Shown: one piece after another, positions 53,230 through 63,864 of the stretch
Layout: the number at the start of each line of letters is the position of its first letter
Position numbering within the stretch: the first letter of the stretch is position 1
Assembly (NCBI GenBank): GCA_012103075.1
Contig: JAAVLQ010000003.1
Location: 806,001 to 870,000, forward strand
Direction: 5' to 3'
Source: Brucella cytisi
GTDB taxonomy: Bacteria; Pseudomonadota; Alphaproteobacteria; Rhizobiales; Rhizobiaceae
Length of the DNA: 64,000 nt
Made by a program: the position numbers and the translations under genes
Notes under the pieces: generated by a model
Told to the model about the DNA's origin: nothing
What the model saw: the letters and a program-made list of their open reading frames with translations, nothing else
The model's database searches: none

Positions 53230-55084
53230 TTATAATATCCGGTGATCTTTAGCGCGGGTCATAGCGACATAGAGCAAGCGTCGCTCTTCTTCGATATCGT
53301 CCTTGACGCCGATACCCGTGTCCGACGGGATACAGCCATCGACGCCATTGAGCAAAAACTGCTTTCCATTCCTGCCCCTTGGCTGAGTGTATTGTCGAAA
53401 GGATAAGATAGTCCTCATCCTTGTGTGTTCCTTCCGCCTGATCGCTCGTCACGCTCGGCGGGTCGAGCGTCAGTTCGGTCAAAAACCGCTCTCGAGAGGG
53501 GTAAGATGCAGCGATCTGTTCCAGCTGTACCAGATCTGCAAGGCGTGCAGGGGCATCATCGTAATTTCGTTCGAGGTGAGGTTCATACCATAGTCGCACG
53601 CGTTCGAAGTCCAGAGGCCAGTCGCCGTGCACAATCGTCAGATCGGCCACCAGTTGATATAACTCTGGCCAGCCAGCTGCTGCACGCGATGGTGGCGTAA
53701 AGCCTGAGAGGACCTCATCAAGGCTTCTCCCGTCGACAAGATCGAGAACGGTGGCAGCGGAAGAGGGACCAATCCCCGGCAATTGCTGAAGAACGCGGAA
53801 ACCGGCAACCCTGTCGCGAGGATTCTCAACCCAACGCAGCACCGCCAACACATCCTTTACGTGGGCTGAGTCGAGAAACTTGAGCCCTCCGAATTTCACG
53901 AACGGAATATTGCGGCGGGTAAGTTCTACCTCAAGCGGCCCGCTGTGGTGAGACGTGCGAAAGAGAACCGCTTGTGATTTCAGTTTCATACCACATTCGC
54001 GATTGGCCAGAACATGTTCCGCTACATAGGCCGCCTGTTCGTTTTCACCTGTGACGGTTACAAGTCTTGGCTTTTCGATGGATTGCCTTTCCGACCAAAG
54101 GTTTTTCGTGAAACGCTCGGAGGCAAGATCGATCACCGCATTCGCAGCCTCAAGGATTGGCTGCGTCGAGCGGTAATTCTGGTCAAGAGTGACAACTGAT
54201 GCAGACGGCTGAAAGTATCCGGGAAATTCGAGAATGTTGCGAACCGTAGCTGCGCGGAACGAATATATAGCACGGGCGTCATCGCCTACCACCGTCAATC
54301 CGCAGCCGTTGGGTTTGAGTGCGAGAAGAACAGAAGACTGAAGACTGTTGGTATCCTGATATTCATCCACCAGAATATGATCGAAACGACTACCAAGCTC
54401 GACCGCAATTTCTGGCTCTCTCGTCATTTGGGCCCAGTACAGCAGAAGATCGTCATAGTCGAGGACGTTCTGAACCTGCTTGGCTTCAACATAGGAAGCA
54501 AAAGCTCTTTGAGCTGTTCCTCCCAGCTGCTGCACCAAGGAAAAGCCTCCTTGAGAACGCTCGTTAGCGATTTCTGGGAATTGACCGTCCGCGAGTAAAT
54601 TGAAAGACAGGTGGATTTTTGTTGGAAAGCGATTTTCCCGGCGGGAAAAACCCAACTCATGCCGAATGAGGTTCATCAGATCCGCAGAATCTTCACGATC
54701 ATGTATCGTGAACGACGGATCAAGACCGATCTGGTGTGCGTACTCACGTAATACCCGTGCGCCTATCGCATGAAAGGTACCAGACCAGTGGAGGGCACCG
54801 ATCATCACGCTGCCCTCGTTGCCCATTACTGCTGTCGCTATTTTCTCGACGCGACTAATCATTTCGTTTGCAGCACGTCGCGAAAACGTCAGCAAAAGAA
54901 TACGACGCGGATCCGCGCCATTGACGATAAGATGAGCAACGCGGTGAGCGAGAGTATTCGTCTTACCCGAACCGGCCCCGGCAATAATAAGGAGCGGAGC
55001 CGCGGTCTGTTTCACGCCGTGCTCTACAGCAAGGCGTTGTTGCGAATTCAGACGGGACAGGTAGTCAGGAGCCGCTATATTCAT
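53230..55084 (-). pseudogene. UvrD/Rep-like helicase, C-terminally truncated
   Basis: About 615 residues with one shift near 53370. ATG at 55084. Motifs: LLIIAGAGSGKTNTLAHRVA (Walker A), TFSRRAANEMISRVEKI, DHILVDEYQDTNSLQSSVLL (Walker B), LTVVGDDARAIYSFRAATVR, VTLDQNYRSTQPILEAANAV, LSTIHSAKGQEWKAVF (motif V) and RRLLYVAMTRAKDH (motif VI). It stops right after motif VI at RIL; full-length relatives continue about 60 residues. The helicase core seems complete, so partial activity is possible, but the last helices are missing. Confidence 0.82.
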
Positions 55085-55167
55085 CAGGGCGGTCACTTTC
55101 AAACTGGGTAATGTTCGACTCAGAGTGATACATTCAACTGAACAAAAAGTGAACACATATCGTGTTT

Positions 55168-55745
55168 CTAAAGGTGGTCAAACACCATCATGATCTGTCG
55201 CAAATTTCTGTCGCTTCTACACCGGTGTCCTCCCTCCCTTTGGCGACAGGCTTGAGAGCAGATAATCCGGAATGACCGTCTCGTGTTGGGCATGGCATCT
55301 TTGACGCGGCCGGTGCAGATTGTGTTCACATCAATGATGGCGGCGACAACCGGTATAGTGCGGAAGCCCGGATTGAAAGGTTTTGCGGTCGCGGATACGA
55401 CCGGATGGAATACCCGCAGACCGGAAAGTGACCGACCGGTCTGGAGGTGCTCGTATAAGAAACTGAAGCCAGTCATCCGGTCAATATCGGCCACAAGGTC
55501 CGTCAACCGGATGGGCGTATCGCTATTGCTACCCGCCGTGCGAATGTGATTGCGGCTCCCGTTTCCGTGGTTCTGACCGTTGGGACCCGCAATCCTTTTG
55601 CGTCGATGCGGGGTTTGCCTCGACTGGCTTCGAGGGGACGTGCCGCTTCACGTAGCTTTTGATCCGTTGCTTTGGCCTTCCGGGTGAGACAGGCCCCGAC
55701 ATTGATAGGAATCGCGACCGGAATTCGGTTCTGGCCCTACAATGT
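55168..55745 (-). other. Coding-like minus-strand stretch of unknown nature
   Basis: Minus-strand segments look coding, in two frames: NRIPVAIPINVGACLTRKAK, LREAARPLEASRGKPRIDAK, GLRVPTVRTTETGAAITFAR, then TDLVADIDRMTGFSFLYEHL and SGLRVFHPVVSATAKPFNPG. No family was recognised and stop codons intervene. Possibly a decayed gene between the helicase and the IclR regulator. Confidence 0.3.
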
Positions 55746-55838
55746 CATAACGCCTCCTCGCAATTTGTCATCTCGCAAAGGCGTCTGGTTAGTCGGTTGG
55801 TTTTAACGTCGAAATCAACAAGGCGGGAGACAGCTTCA

Positions 55839-56621
55839 TTAACCCGAGGTCGCAAAGGAAATGCTGCTTGCTGCTTCGCCAAGCCCGGATTCGAGTATCC
55901 GTCTTCTCGCTTCGGGAATATCAATAGGGAGTACAAAGCAGATGGTAGCTTCAACGTATCCCCTTGAATCTATAAGAGGAGCGGCCAGACACTGAGTAAA
56001 AATTATTGATCGCACCGACGGTTCGTGCGATCCGCTTGCCATGGTGAGCGTGGCACTCAGTGATGAAAGCGGCAACGTCCAGAGCGCTGCCGTCAGATAG
56101 TAACCGGTCTTCCGGCTCCAGAACGGTCTCGATTTCCCCTCCGACAGCTGTGATAACATGAGCCGGCCCGACGCTGTCCAAGGGATAGGAATCTGCGACC
56201 CGACTTCAGAGCTGATACGCAGCGGGCGGGAACCCGGGCGAGCATGAACGATGACCTGTTTGCCTCGCAACCTGATACATAGTTCGCAAGTTTCGCCAGT
56301 CTCCCCGGCCAGATGGTCCACCATTTCTCGTCCACGCGCCACAACATCGTTGGCTCGCAGATAGCTGGCGCCGTAAATCTGCATGACCTTGCCGAAATAG
56401 ACTTGCGCGTCCCGAACCTCCAGTAAACCGGACTCGCCCAGAATGTTGACGAGATCGTAGATCGTGGATTTTGGCGCGTCGAGTGCTTCGGGCAACGCGG
56501 CCAACCGTGCCGGACCACCATTGCTTTGCAGATAGGAGAAAAGCTTGAGGATGCGATCCACTCCCCGTTCGCGCGGCTTCCGCATGACCCGTGTAGCAGC
56601 GCCAGATTGTGTCGAAGCCAT
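55839..56621 (-). CDS. IclR family transcriptional regulator
   Basis: About 260 residues with shifts near 56140 and 55985. ATG at 56621. The N-terminal winged HTH reads GVDRILKLFSYLQSNGGPAR, LPEALDAPKSTIYDLVNILG; the ligand-binding domain has GRLMLSQLSEGEIETVLEPE and YVEATICFVLPIDIPEARRR. It faces the ABC operon across 132 bp that holds an inverted repeat, so it most likely regulates that operon in response to its substrate. Confidence 0.85.
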   Translation of the reverse strand: MASTQSGAATRVMRKPRERGVDRILKLFSYLQSNGGPARLAALPEALDAPKSTIYDLVNILGESGLLEVRDAQVYFGKVMQIYGASYLRANDVVARGREMVDHLAGETGETCELCIRLRGKQVIVHARPGSRPLRISSEVGSQIPIPWTASGRLMLSQLSEGKSRPFWSRKTGYYLTAALWTLPLSSLSATLTMASGSHEPSVRSIIFTQCLAAPLIDSRGYVEATICFVLPIDIPEARRRILESGLGEAASSISFATSG

Positions 56622-56673
56622 ATAAACCTTTCCGTTCTGACGCAGGTTGCCAAAACTCATGTCATGCGATATC

Positions 56674-56709
56674 GTCTTAAATATAAGAATACAGTCCAAT
56701 ATATAAGAC
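56674..56709. promoter_or_regulatory. Candidate IclR operator
   Basis: GTCTTAAATAT (56674-56684) and ATATATAAGAC (56699-56709) form an inverted repeat with one mismatch, 14 bp apart, in the divergent region between iclR-like gene and the ABC operon, 45 bp before the operon start codon. IclR-type regulators bind such palindromes. Confidence 0.5.
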
Positions 56710-56753
56710 TGACAAAAGAATACAAGGGAACGACTGAAAAAGCGGAGGAAAAA

Positions 56754-57625
56754 ATGACCGCGGGCAACGAACGCCGGGAATTCCTGAAACTCGGACTAGG
56801 GGAGTGGCGCTGGGAGCGGCGGCAGCGACCACACTGAACGTGAGAGAAGCGGCAGCTCAGGCCGCAAGCGACAGTCTGTTGCGGACTGTTCTGGATCGCG
56901 GGCATTTGGTCGTGGGCACAGGCAGTACCAACGCGCCGTGGCATTTCGAAAATGACGCTGGCGAACTGGTGGGTATGGATATCACCATGGGACGGATCAT
57001 CGCTCAGGCATTGTTTGATGACCCGACCAAGGTTGAGTTTGTAAAACAGGATGCACAGCAGCGAATTCCAAACATCGTAACCGGCAAAGTCGATATCACA
57101 CTCCAGTTCATGACTATCTCCGGCGCACGTGCCCAGTTGATCAATTTTACGCGCCCCTACTATGTGGAGGGGGTTGCCTTGTTGACGAAACCGGGATCGG
57201 CAGCGAAAACCTTCGACGATTTAAAGGCCAAAGGAAGCGATGCGCGCATCGCCATCCTGCAGAACGTTGATGCCGAAACGACTGTGCATGCCGTTCTCCC
57301 CGACGCACAGGTTATGCAGATCGACACACAGGCCAACGTATTCCGGGCGCTGGATTCAAACCGTGCGGATGCGTCGGCGGTCGATCTGTCAAACGTGCGC
57401 TGGCTGGTTTCCAGAAATCCGGATCGATATTTCGATGCGGGAAAGCAATGGAACTCCATGCTTTACGGCGGAGGTGTACGTCAGGGGACTGGATTGGCTC
57501 ACTTTTGTTAATACCGCCTTCTCGATTGCCATGTTCGGCCATCAAAACGCTCTATACGATGCTGCTTTCAAGGACTTCTTCGGTCTGCAGCCCCTGAGCG
57601 TAAGCCGGGCTTTCCTTCCATATGA
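56754..57625 (+). CDS. Amino-acid ABC transporter substrate-binding protein
   Basis: About 290 residues with shifts near 56800, 57488 and 57595. ATG with GGAGGA 5 bp upstream. A Tat-like signal begins NERREFLKLGLG, with an alanine-rich core and the cleavage-like AAAQA. The binding fold shows VLDRGHLVVGTGSTNAPWHF, VGMDITMGRIIAQALF, RIPNIVTGKVDITLQFMTIS and INFTRPYYVEGVALLTK, the family-3 polar amino-acid binding type. It delivers substrate to the two permeases. Substrate identity cannot be read. Confidence 0.85.
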
Positions 57626-57689
57626 AACCGAAACGCACGGACACATCTGTGTCCGGGCCCTTTTCGTGTATGGAGGTTCGTGCCCGCAC

Positions 57690-58356
57690 ATGAATTATCA
57701 TATGAACTTTAACCTGATCTGGCGGCATTTCGACAAGCTCTGGCAGGGACTTGTTCTTAGTCTCGAACTCGCGGTGCTTTCGATCCTGATAGGTGCAGTG
57801 ATCGGCCTTCTTCTGGCCATTTGGTACGTGTCGGCTGGCAAAGCCGCGCGCAGTCTGATTTCCGCATATGTCGAGATTGTCCGCAATGTGCCGCTCATCT
57901 TGCTCGTCTACATCGTATTTTATGGCATCCCAACCGTCGTCGATATCGCCTATAGCCCGACGGTCTCTTTTTGTCGCCACCTTGTCTCTTTACGCAGGGG
58001 CATATCTGGTTGAGGTCTTTCGTTCCGGACTAGAGGCAGTTCCCCGTGGTCAGATCGACGCCGGAAAGGCGATTGGTCTGACACACTGGCAGCGACTGAT
58101 CCATGTTCGCCTGCCGACAATGACGCGCATCACTCTTCCAGCACTTTCCAATACGTTTATATCCCTGTTCAAAGATACGTCCGTTGCTTCTGTGATCGCG
58201 GTCCCTGAACTTACCTATGGTGCGCAGTGGATCAACTTTAACACGTTCCGGATTGTTGAGGTTTATATCGTGACCACCGTGATGTATCTGGTGACCGGAT
58301 ATGGGATCCTGCTCGGTCTTCGCCAGCTGGAACGTCGTTTCAAAGTGGAGCGGTGA
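57690..58356 (+). CDS. Polar amino-acid ABC transporter permease 1
   Basis: About 222 residues with one shift near 57965. It reads LIWRHFDKLWQGLVLSLELA, VLSILIGAVIGLLLAIWYVS, IVRNVPLILLVYIVFYGIPT, the EAA-type loop VPRGQIDAGKAIGLTHWQRL and SVASVIAVPELTYGAQWINF. Five to six membrane helices, of the HisM/GlnP class. It precedes permease 2 by 3 bp. Confidence 0.87.
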
Positions 58357-58359
58357 GCC

Positions 58360-59006
58360 ATGTCTGCGGTCATTTACGCACTACCATTTCTCGGCCACGG
58401 CCTTATGATAACGCTCTGGGTGTCGGCGCTGGTCGTTTTATTCTCGCTTGTTTCAGGCGTGGTCCTTGGCGTAGGACTGGTCTACGGTCCGGATCCGCTC
58501 AAGTGGCTTATTCGCCTGTTCAGTGACTGTATCCGCGGCATCCCGATTTTGGTCCTGATCTTCGTCGTTTATTACGGCTTTCCACCACTGGGTATATCAA
58601 TCAATGCATTCTGGGCAGGTGTTGTCGCATTGACGCTATTCAAGGCGGCACAGGTCATCGAATACGTCCGTGGCGCAATTGCATCTATCCCGAAAGGACA
58701 GATGGAAGCTGCAAAAGCCATTGGGCTTACTTTCGTTCCACGCCTCCAGTACGTGATTTTTCCGCAGGCTGTGCGACGTTTTTGCCGCCTTGGATCAATG
58801 GAGTTACCGATGCGGTCAAGGGTAGTGCACTGATTTCGCTGTTAGGAGTGGTCGATCTGATGCAGTCGATCAACGAAGTCATAGGGCGCACCTATGAAGC
58901 GATGCCGCTTTATCTGCTTGGCGCCTTTTTCTACTTTGTCATCAACTATTCACTCTCATTGGTCAGCCGTTCCGTTGAGCGGCGTTACGCTTACATTCGG
59001 GACTAG
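58360..59006 (+). CDS. Polar amino-acid ABC transporter permease 2
   Basis: About 216 residues with one shift near 58785. It reads LGHGLMITLWVSALVVLFSL, CIRGIPILVLIFVVYYGFPP, the EAA loop IPKGQMEAAKAIGLTFVPRL and GSALISLLGVVDLMQSINEV. It pairs with permease 1 to form the membrane channel. Confidence 0.87.
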
Positions 59007-59008
59007 TC

Positions 59009-59797
59009 ATGAATGCAACCGGAAATCCGCTTCTAAAGATCGAGAACGTGCAGAAATCGTTCGGCGACATCCCCGTGCTGAAAGGCATCGACATGCAGAT
59101 AACAAGGGGAGAAGTCGTAGCAGTGATAGGTCCATCCGGCAGCGGTAAGACAACGCTCCTGCGATGTGTGAATTTCCCGGAGACTTATAATAAGGGTTCG
59201 ATCCAGATTGATGGAAGGGAGGTCGGATACTCCGACACCCAAAACCAGCGACTTCGTGGTGAGACAGACCTAGCCAGAATGCGAGCTGAAACAGGCATGG
59301 TGTTTCAGGGCTTCAACCTGTTTCCGCATCTGACAGCCGCTCAGAATGTCATGTTAGGTCTGACAAAGGTACGAAAGAAACCGAAGGACGAAGCCCGGGA
59401 ACTGGCGGAGCACTGGTTGAAGCGGGTCGGTCTTGGCCACAGGATCGATAAACTGCCATCCGAGCTCTCCGGTGGCCAGCAACAACGCGTGGGTATCGCA
59501 CGCGCTGTCGCAATGGAGCCAAAGATATTGTTGCTCGATGAAATCACTTCGGCCCCGGATCCTGAACTTGTCGGAGAAGTCCTTGATGTGGTGCGCCAGC
59601 TGGCACAGGAAGGAATGACGATGCTCATGGTCACGCATGAGATTGCCTTCGCTCGCGATGCCAGTGATCGCATTGTCTTTATGGACGACGGTCGGATCGC
59701 TGCCGAAGGGCCACCTTTGCAGCTTCTGGAACAGGCCAACGAGAATAATCGTCTTCAGTCATTCCTGTCTCGTTTCAGAACAGCTCAACTCAACTAG
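59009..59797 (+). CDS. Amino-acid ABC transporter ATP-binding protein
   Basis: An intact 262-residue ATPase starting 2 bp after permease 2. Walker A GPSGSGKTTLLRCVNFPE, signature LSGGQQQRVGIARAVAMEPK, Walker B ILLLDEITSAPDPEL and the switch histidine in MVTHEIAFA. The Walker-B/D-loop text reads DEITSAPD where relatives have DEPTSALD; this may be a natural variant or base error. It energises the uptake system. Confidence 0.92.
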   Translation: MNATGNPLLKIENVQKSFGDIPVLKGIDMQITRGEVVAVIGPSGSGKTTLLRCVNFPETYNKGSIQIDGREVGYSDTQNQRLRGETDLARMRAETGMVFQGFNLFPHLTAAQNVMLGLTKVRKKPKDEARELAEHWLKRVGLGHRIDKLPSELSGGQQQRVGIARAVAMEPKILLLDEITSAPDPELVGEVLDVVRQLAQEGMTMLMVTHEIAFARDASDRIVFMDDGRIAAEGPPLQLLEQANENNRLQSFLSRFRTAQLN

Positions 59798-59810
59798 GAA
59801 TCCGTGCTGC

Positions 59811-60291
59811 ATGTCTTGCTACCGAGAGAACACCACCTCGCAACGACAGCTTCCTCCTGCACCTGAACCCATCGGTACGTTCCGTAACGTTCTGGAAGTG
59901 GACACCATGCTCTACATTTCAGGACAGGGGCCAGTGGAGGCCAATGGTGTCATGCACAGGGGCAAGGTTGGTCGCGATGTCACAGTTGAAATTGCAAACG
60001 GCCACGCCCGACTGGTGGGTATGAACCTCGTTGCTGTGCTGAGGGCCCATCTCGGAGACCTTGGGCGTGTGAAGCGTGCTGTCAAGCTCCTTGGGTTTGT
60101 CAACGCAGTTGATGATTTCGAGGATCACGCCAAGGTTATCAATGGCTGCTCCGATTTTCTTATCGAAGTCTTCGGTGAAAATGGAGTGCATGCGCGCTCC
60201 TCGATCGGAGTTGCATCCCCTGCCAAACAACATCACAGTTGAAGTGGAAGCGATTTTTGAGATCTTTCCGAAAGGACACATTGATGGATAA
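59811..60291 (+). CDS. ridA: RidA family protein
   Basis: About 160 residues with one shift near 60225, after which the family end [20 protein letters not shown] is reached. ATG at 59811. Motifs: [59 protein letters not shown]-like centre and [20 protein letters not shown], the enamine/imine deaminase fold. It removes reactive enamines formed by PLP enzymes, which fits the SelA-like gene that overlaps its end. Confidence 0.85.
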
Positions 60292-61502
60292 GTCGATCGC
60301 CGGGCCCGGCCTCGAGTATCTTCGTCACAATCAAACGGTCCGGGACCGCATGGGATTGCGCCCTGTCATAAATGTGTCCGGCACGATGACCGCGCTCGGA
60401 GCCTCAATAATGGTGCCGGAAGCTATCCGGGCTATGGCAGAGATCGCACCCCAGTTTGTCGAAATGGACGACCTGCATCGTGTTGGGAGCAAGACCGTCT
60501 CACGTCTGACTGGCGGAGAAGCTGGTTTCATTACGGCTTCCTGTGCCAGCGGTATATCCTTGGCACTGGCTGGCACCATTACCGGAACCGATCTACTGGC
60601 CATAGAACGACTGCCGGACATCAGTCCGGACGCAAAAATGAAGTTATTGTGCAAATCGGCCATTTGGTGAGTTTCGGCGGAAACATCGATCAGGCGATCC
60701 GGCTCACGGGCGCGACAGTGGTTCAGGCGGGCACTGTCAGCATCACGCATGATTACCATTTGGCCAATGCTATTACTGAAAGAACGGCTGCTGCTCTTTT
60801 ATGTCGTTTCGCACCATACCGTGCAGTATGGAGCGTTACCCCCGAGCAGTTTGTTGAAATATGTCATTCCGGGGATGTGCCGGTCATTGTCGATGCTGCC
60901 TCTGAGTATGATCTGCAAGGCTTTCTCAAGGCAGGCGCCGATGTTGTGATTTATAGTGGTCACAAGTTTCTGGGTGGACCGACCAGCGGTATTGTTGCCG
61001 GGCGGAAGGATCTGGTTCGTGCAGCATTTCTTCAGAACCGTGGCATCGGCCGTGGCATGAAGGTCGGCAAGGAAAGCATTGCTGGCGTGATTGCTGCTTT
61101 GGAGGCTTGGGAAAACCGGGACCACGTTGGCATTCGTAAGGGTGAAAAAGAGGCCTTGAAACTCTGGCAGGACTCGCTTGCCCGCAGGAACGGGATCATT
61201 ACCGAAATCGTTCCGGACCCGACCGGCAATCCGCTTGAGAGGCTTGAGATACGTGTGAAGCCTGCCTCTGGTTTCACTGCATCGGGCCGGCAAAAGCGCT
61301 GGCACTTGCCGAGCCACCGATCATTGTACGCAATCATGAGGTCGAGCTCGGTCGCTTTTTTCTGGACCCCTGCAATCTGCATGAAGGCGAAGCGGAGGTC
61401 GTGGCTGAAGTACTGCTTAAGGTACTGAACGATCCGCGACCGGAATACGCACTAATGAAGCCGATCAAAGAAAGTCGTCATGTCATACTGTGGCCCGACT
61501 GA
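60284..61502 (+). CDS. SelA-like PLP-dependent enzyme
   Basis: About 405 residues with shifts near 60640 and 61290; ATG at 60284 overlaps the RidA stop. It reads [80 protein letters not shown] and [20 protein letters not shown], where K near residue 226 would bind PLP. This is the SelA/DgaE-like group of D-glucosaminate-6-phosphate ammonia-lyase and related enzymes, not true selenium transferase. With the amino-acid-type uptake system and RidA it suggests catabolism of an amino acid or amino sugar by elimination. Confidence 0.8.
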
Positions 61503-61853
61503 ACGCAGGGTCGACAGTCTGTCTGGTCCGGGACTTCCGGCGCTGGACGGCTCCCCGTCGAGCGTTTGCCGCCCGGTGAAACATTACTGAAACCTCATTG
61601 CTGATAGATCTTCATCGTGGCCTGTCAGTGGATCGCAAGCTTACTGCCTGTCTCCGCCGGAAAAATGTTGCAGTGTGTATGAGGACGGTCGCGTCAACGT
61701 TCGCGGTCTTGTCTGTTTCAAGGTTGCCACTACTTTCGCGTTAGGGATGGGCATCGATGTCGCGCCTCTCTTCGGTCCAAAGAGGAAACAAAGGCAGCGC
61801 GGCTACGACCGGGGGTAGTCTGGTTCACCGGTCATCAACGTCCTTCCGGCTGT
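61503..61853. other. Intergenic stretch, no gene seen
   Basis: About 350 bp between the SelA-like gene and the EamA transporter (convergent). No ORF with family-like text and no clear terminator were found; several short stem-loops are possible. Confidence 0.4.
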
Positions 61854-62827
61854 TTAGAAAAAATGCCCATAAACGGGTCCAAGGTTCGCCTTGAGGAGCG
61901 CCTCGTCATAAATCCGGAAATTTTTATGCGGCAGAAGACATATGCCTTTGTAAACAACTGGGAGAACCATGCCGGTAATCATAATAAAAATCGCCAGAAT
62001 TTGATTATAGCCGAGAGCTTCACCCGGGAAGATCATGCCGAAAAAAGCAGTAATAACGGGAACGCAAGGCATGAAAAGCGATGAAACCTGTGGTCCCAGT
62101 TGGGTCACTGCGTATGTGTAGAGAAACAGCGCAGCCGCGCCGGCCAAAAAGCCTTGTATAATTATCTGTACGCCAATTTCCGCCATTGGTGCCATTGCTA
62201 ACTTGCCCGGTACAACTAAATGAAACACGGGTAGCGACAGGCAGGATAAAAGTACAACGGCGGTAGTAGATGTGACCGCATCGACACCCCAATATCGAAC
62301 ACAAATGCCATATACAGCGAACATCACACCCGACAAAACAAACAGAATATCTCCGGTTAAACTTTTGGCCGCTCCGGAATCTGTAAAGAAGAGCAGAAGG
62401 CCTATCATAATGGCGGTGATACCTGCCGATTGTGTTTTCGTGACAGCGTCTTTGAGAATTATCATCGATAACAAAACGAACAGAAGACGATCGAGGCTGG
62501 ACAAAGCGCGGCGGCGTGCGCGGCGGGCGCATAGCTCAATCCCCAGTTTATGAGAAGCGGATAGGGCAAGCCTACAAGCGCCGCTAACACGAGGGAACGC
62601 TGCCAGCCAAGCTCCTTCAACTGCCTCAAACCAGTTTTGAGGATCAGCGGAACGAAGATGAGTGCAGCGCCGGCAAAACGCAGTGTGACTATATCGGGGG
62701 CTGTCAGATGATCCCTCAGGCTGAACCGTGCAGCGACAAATTGTATTGCAGTGATGATTACCATCGAAAACCCCGCAATGAACGCGAGTTTCCGGTTTTT
62801 GTTTCCTGCTTTGACGGCAGAACCCAT
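61854..62827 (-). CDS. EamA/DMT family transporter
   Basis: About 324 residues with one shift near 62490. ATG at 62827. Ten hydrophobic helices in two EamA repeats: LAFIAGFSMVIITAIQFVAA, FAGAALIFVPLILKTGLRQL, LVLAALVGLPYPLLINWGLS, then LSMIILKDAVTKTQSAGITA, ILFVLSGVMFAVYGICVRYW, IIIQGFLAGAAALFLYTYAV and CVPVITAFFGMIFPGEALGY. A metabolite exporter by family; divergent from the Lrp-like regulator, which probably controls it. Confidence 0.85.
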
Positions 62828-62989
62828 CTCCCCTCCGTATCTGAGTGACCCGGAGTGGATCAGTTCCAGTCTCCATCCGCACTTTGATTAGCGGAGGGTA
62901 TTGCGGGAATCGGCGTGACTAAATACACTGATATTGCGAAGAACAAGTGTTTTTCGCTTAAAATAGCATATGCTTGCGTGGATTGAGAA

Positions 62990-63451
62990 ATGGACGAGTT
63001 GGACAAAATAGATCGAAGACTTCTGCGGTTGCTTCAGGAGGACGGACGTCGAACGACCCCGGATCTGGCAGAGCAGGTGGGCTTGTCGCCAACGGGTGCC
63101 AGTCAGAGGGTCAAACGTCTGTTTAAAGAAGGTTTTATCAAGGCTGTCAGGGCAATTATCGATCCCCAGAAGATCGGTCGCGGCACCCTTGTCTTTATTC
63201 AGGTGAGGCTGGATCACACCGCTCCTCATGTATTCGACAGATTTGCGGAAGCGGTCGCCGGGGCTCCCGAGGTTCTTGAATGCCATATGGTCGTGGGAGG
63301 ATTTGACTATCTGGTGAAAGCGAGAATTCCTGACATGTCGCTCTTTCAGGAATTTTTGCAAAGAGTTATTTTGCCATTGCCCGGCGTGCGGGAAACACAC
63401 ACCTATACAAGTATCGCAGATGTCAAGCCGGACACCTTATTGCCTGTCTGA
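62990..63451 (+). CDS. Lrp/AsnC family transcriptional regulator
   Basis: An intact 153-residue protein. The HTH is DKIDRRLLRLLQEDGRRTTP, DLAEQVGLSPTGASQRVKRL; the ligand-binding RAM domain reads VFIQVRLDHTAPHVFDRFAE, VLECHMVVGGFDYLVKARIP and LPGVRETHTYTSIADVK. It lies divergent to the EamA exporter, a classical LysG/Lrp-exporter pairing, and would sense an amino acid and induce its export. Confidence 0.92.
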   Translation: MDELDKIDRRLLRLLQEDGRRTTPDLAEQVGLSPTGASQRVKRLFKEGFIKAVRAIIDPQKIGRGTLVFIQVRLDHTAPHVFDRFAEAVAGAPEVLECHMVVGGFDYLVKARIPDMSLFQEFLQRVILPLPGVRETHTYTSIADVKPDTLLPV

Positions 63452-63560
63452 ATGGCGGGGGCGAGGCGCACGCTATCTGTTCGAATCGTCGACGTTATCG
63501 CCTGACCGGATGGTCTTCGGAAAACCGGTTAAATGCCTCCCTTGCTTGCAGGCTGGAGGA

Positions 63561-63590
63561 CCCGCCCCACGTTGGGCGGGGGCTTTGCTT
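63561..63590 (+). terminator. Rho-independent terminator downstream of the Lrp gene
   Basis: CCCGCCC (63561-63567) and GGGCGGG (63574-63580) form a perfect 7-bp stem with a 6-nt loop, followed by GGCTTTGCTTT. It is 110 bp beyond the lrp stop. Confidence 0.7.
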
Positions 63591-63704
63591 TACGCGAGGC
63601 GGGTGCAATTCCTTGTCAGGAAGTGCCCTTGAAGACTAAGCCGACGTTCGAATATCTAGAAATAACAGAATGTAACGCTTGCTAATAATCTGCAATGCAA
63701 TCTG

Positions 63705-63832
63705 AAAGCGAAAAAGCCCGCTTCGCGTTTAGGAGGAGGAGTGCGAAGCGGGCCGATCTGAAAAGCGCGACTGGGAGGAGGAGTGCCGCGCTCAAGGTCC
63801 AGTTTCCGGGAGGAGGAATGAAACTGAACAAT
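63705..63832 (-). ncRNA. Three-hairpin CCUCCUCC small RNA (cuckoo / alpha-r14 type)
   Basis: On the minus strand three stem-loops each expose an anti-Shine-Dalgarno motif. First: CAGTTTC/GAAACTG (63826-63800). Second: GCGCG/CGCGC (63791-63765). Third: GCCCGCTTCGC/GCGAAGCGGGC (63753-63716), followed by a T run, so it doubles as terminator. The loops carry TCCTCCTCCC or TCCTCCTCC. This is the layout of the conserved alphaproteobacterial anti-SD RNAs, which bind ribosome sites or titrate regulators. A near-consensus promoter lies just upstream. Confidence 0.85.
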
Positions 63833-63835
63833 GCT

Positions 63836-63864
63836 TAGATAGGTTCGGACCGTGAATGTTGCAA
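63836..63864 (-). promoter_or_regulatory. Promoter of the small RNA
   Basis: Minus-strand TTGCAA (63864-63859), 17-bp spacer, TATCTA (63841-63836). Predicted start near 63830, directly before the first hairpin. Confidence 0.7.

Noticed and set aside
60284-61502. True selenocysteine synthase (SelA)
   Set aside because: No selB, selD or tRNA-Sec is near, and the context of a transporter and RidA fits the SelA-like catabolic group better.
63700-63830. Repeated GGAGGAGGA motifs read as plus-strand ribosome sites or a coding repeat
   Set aside because: No gene follows them; the minus-strand stem-loops, promoter and terminator explain the repeats.
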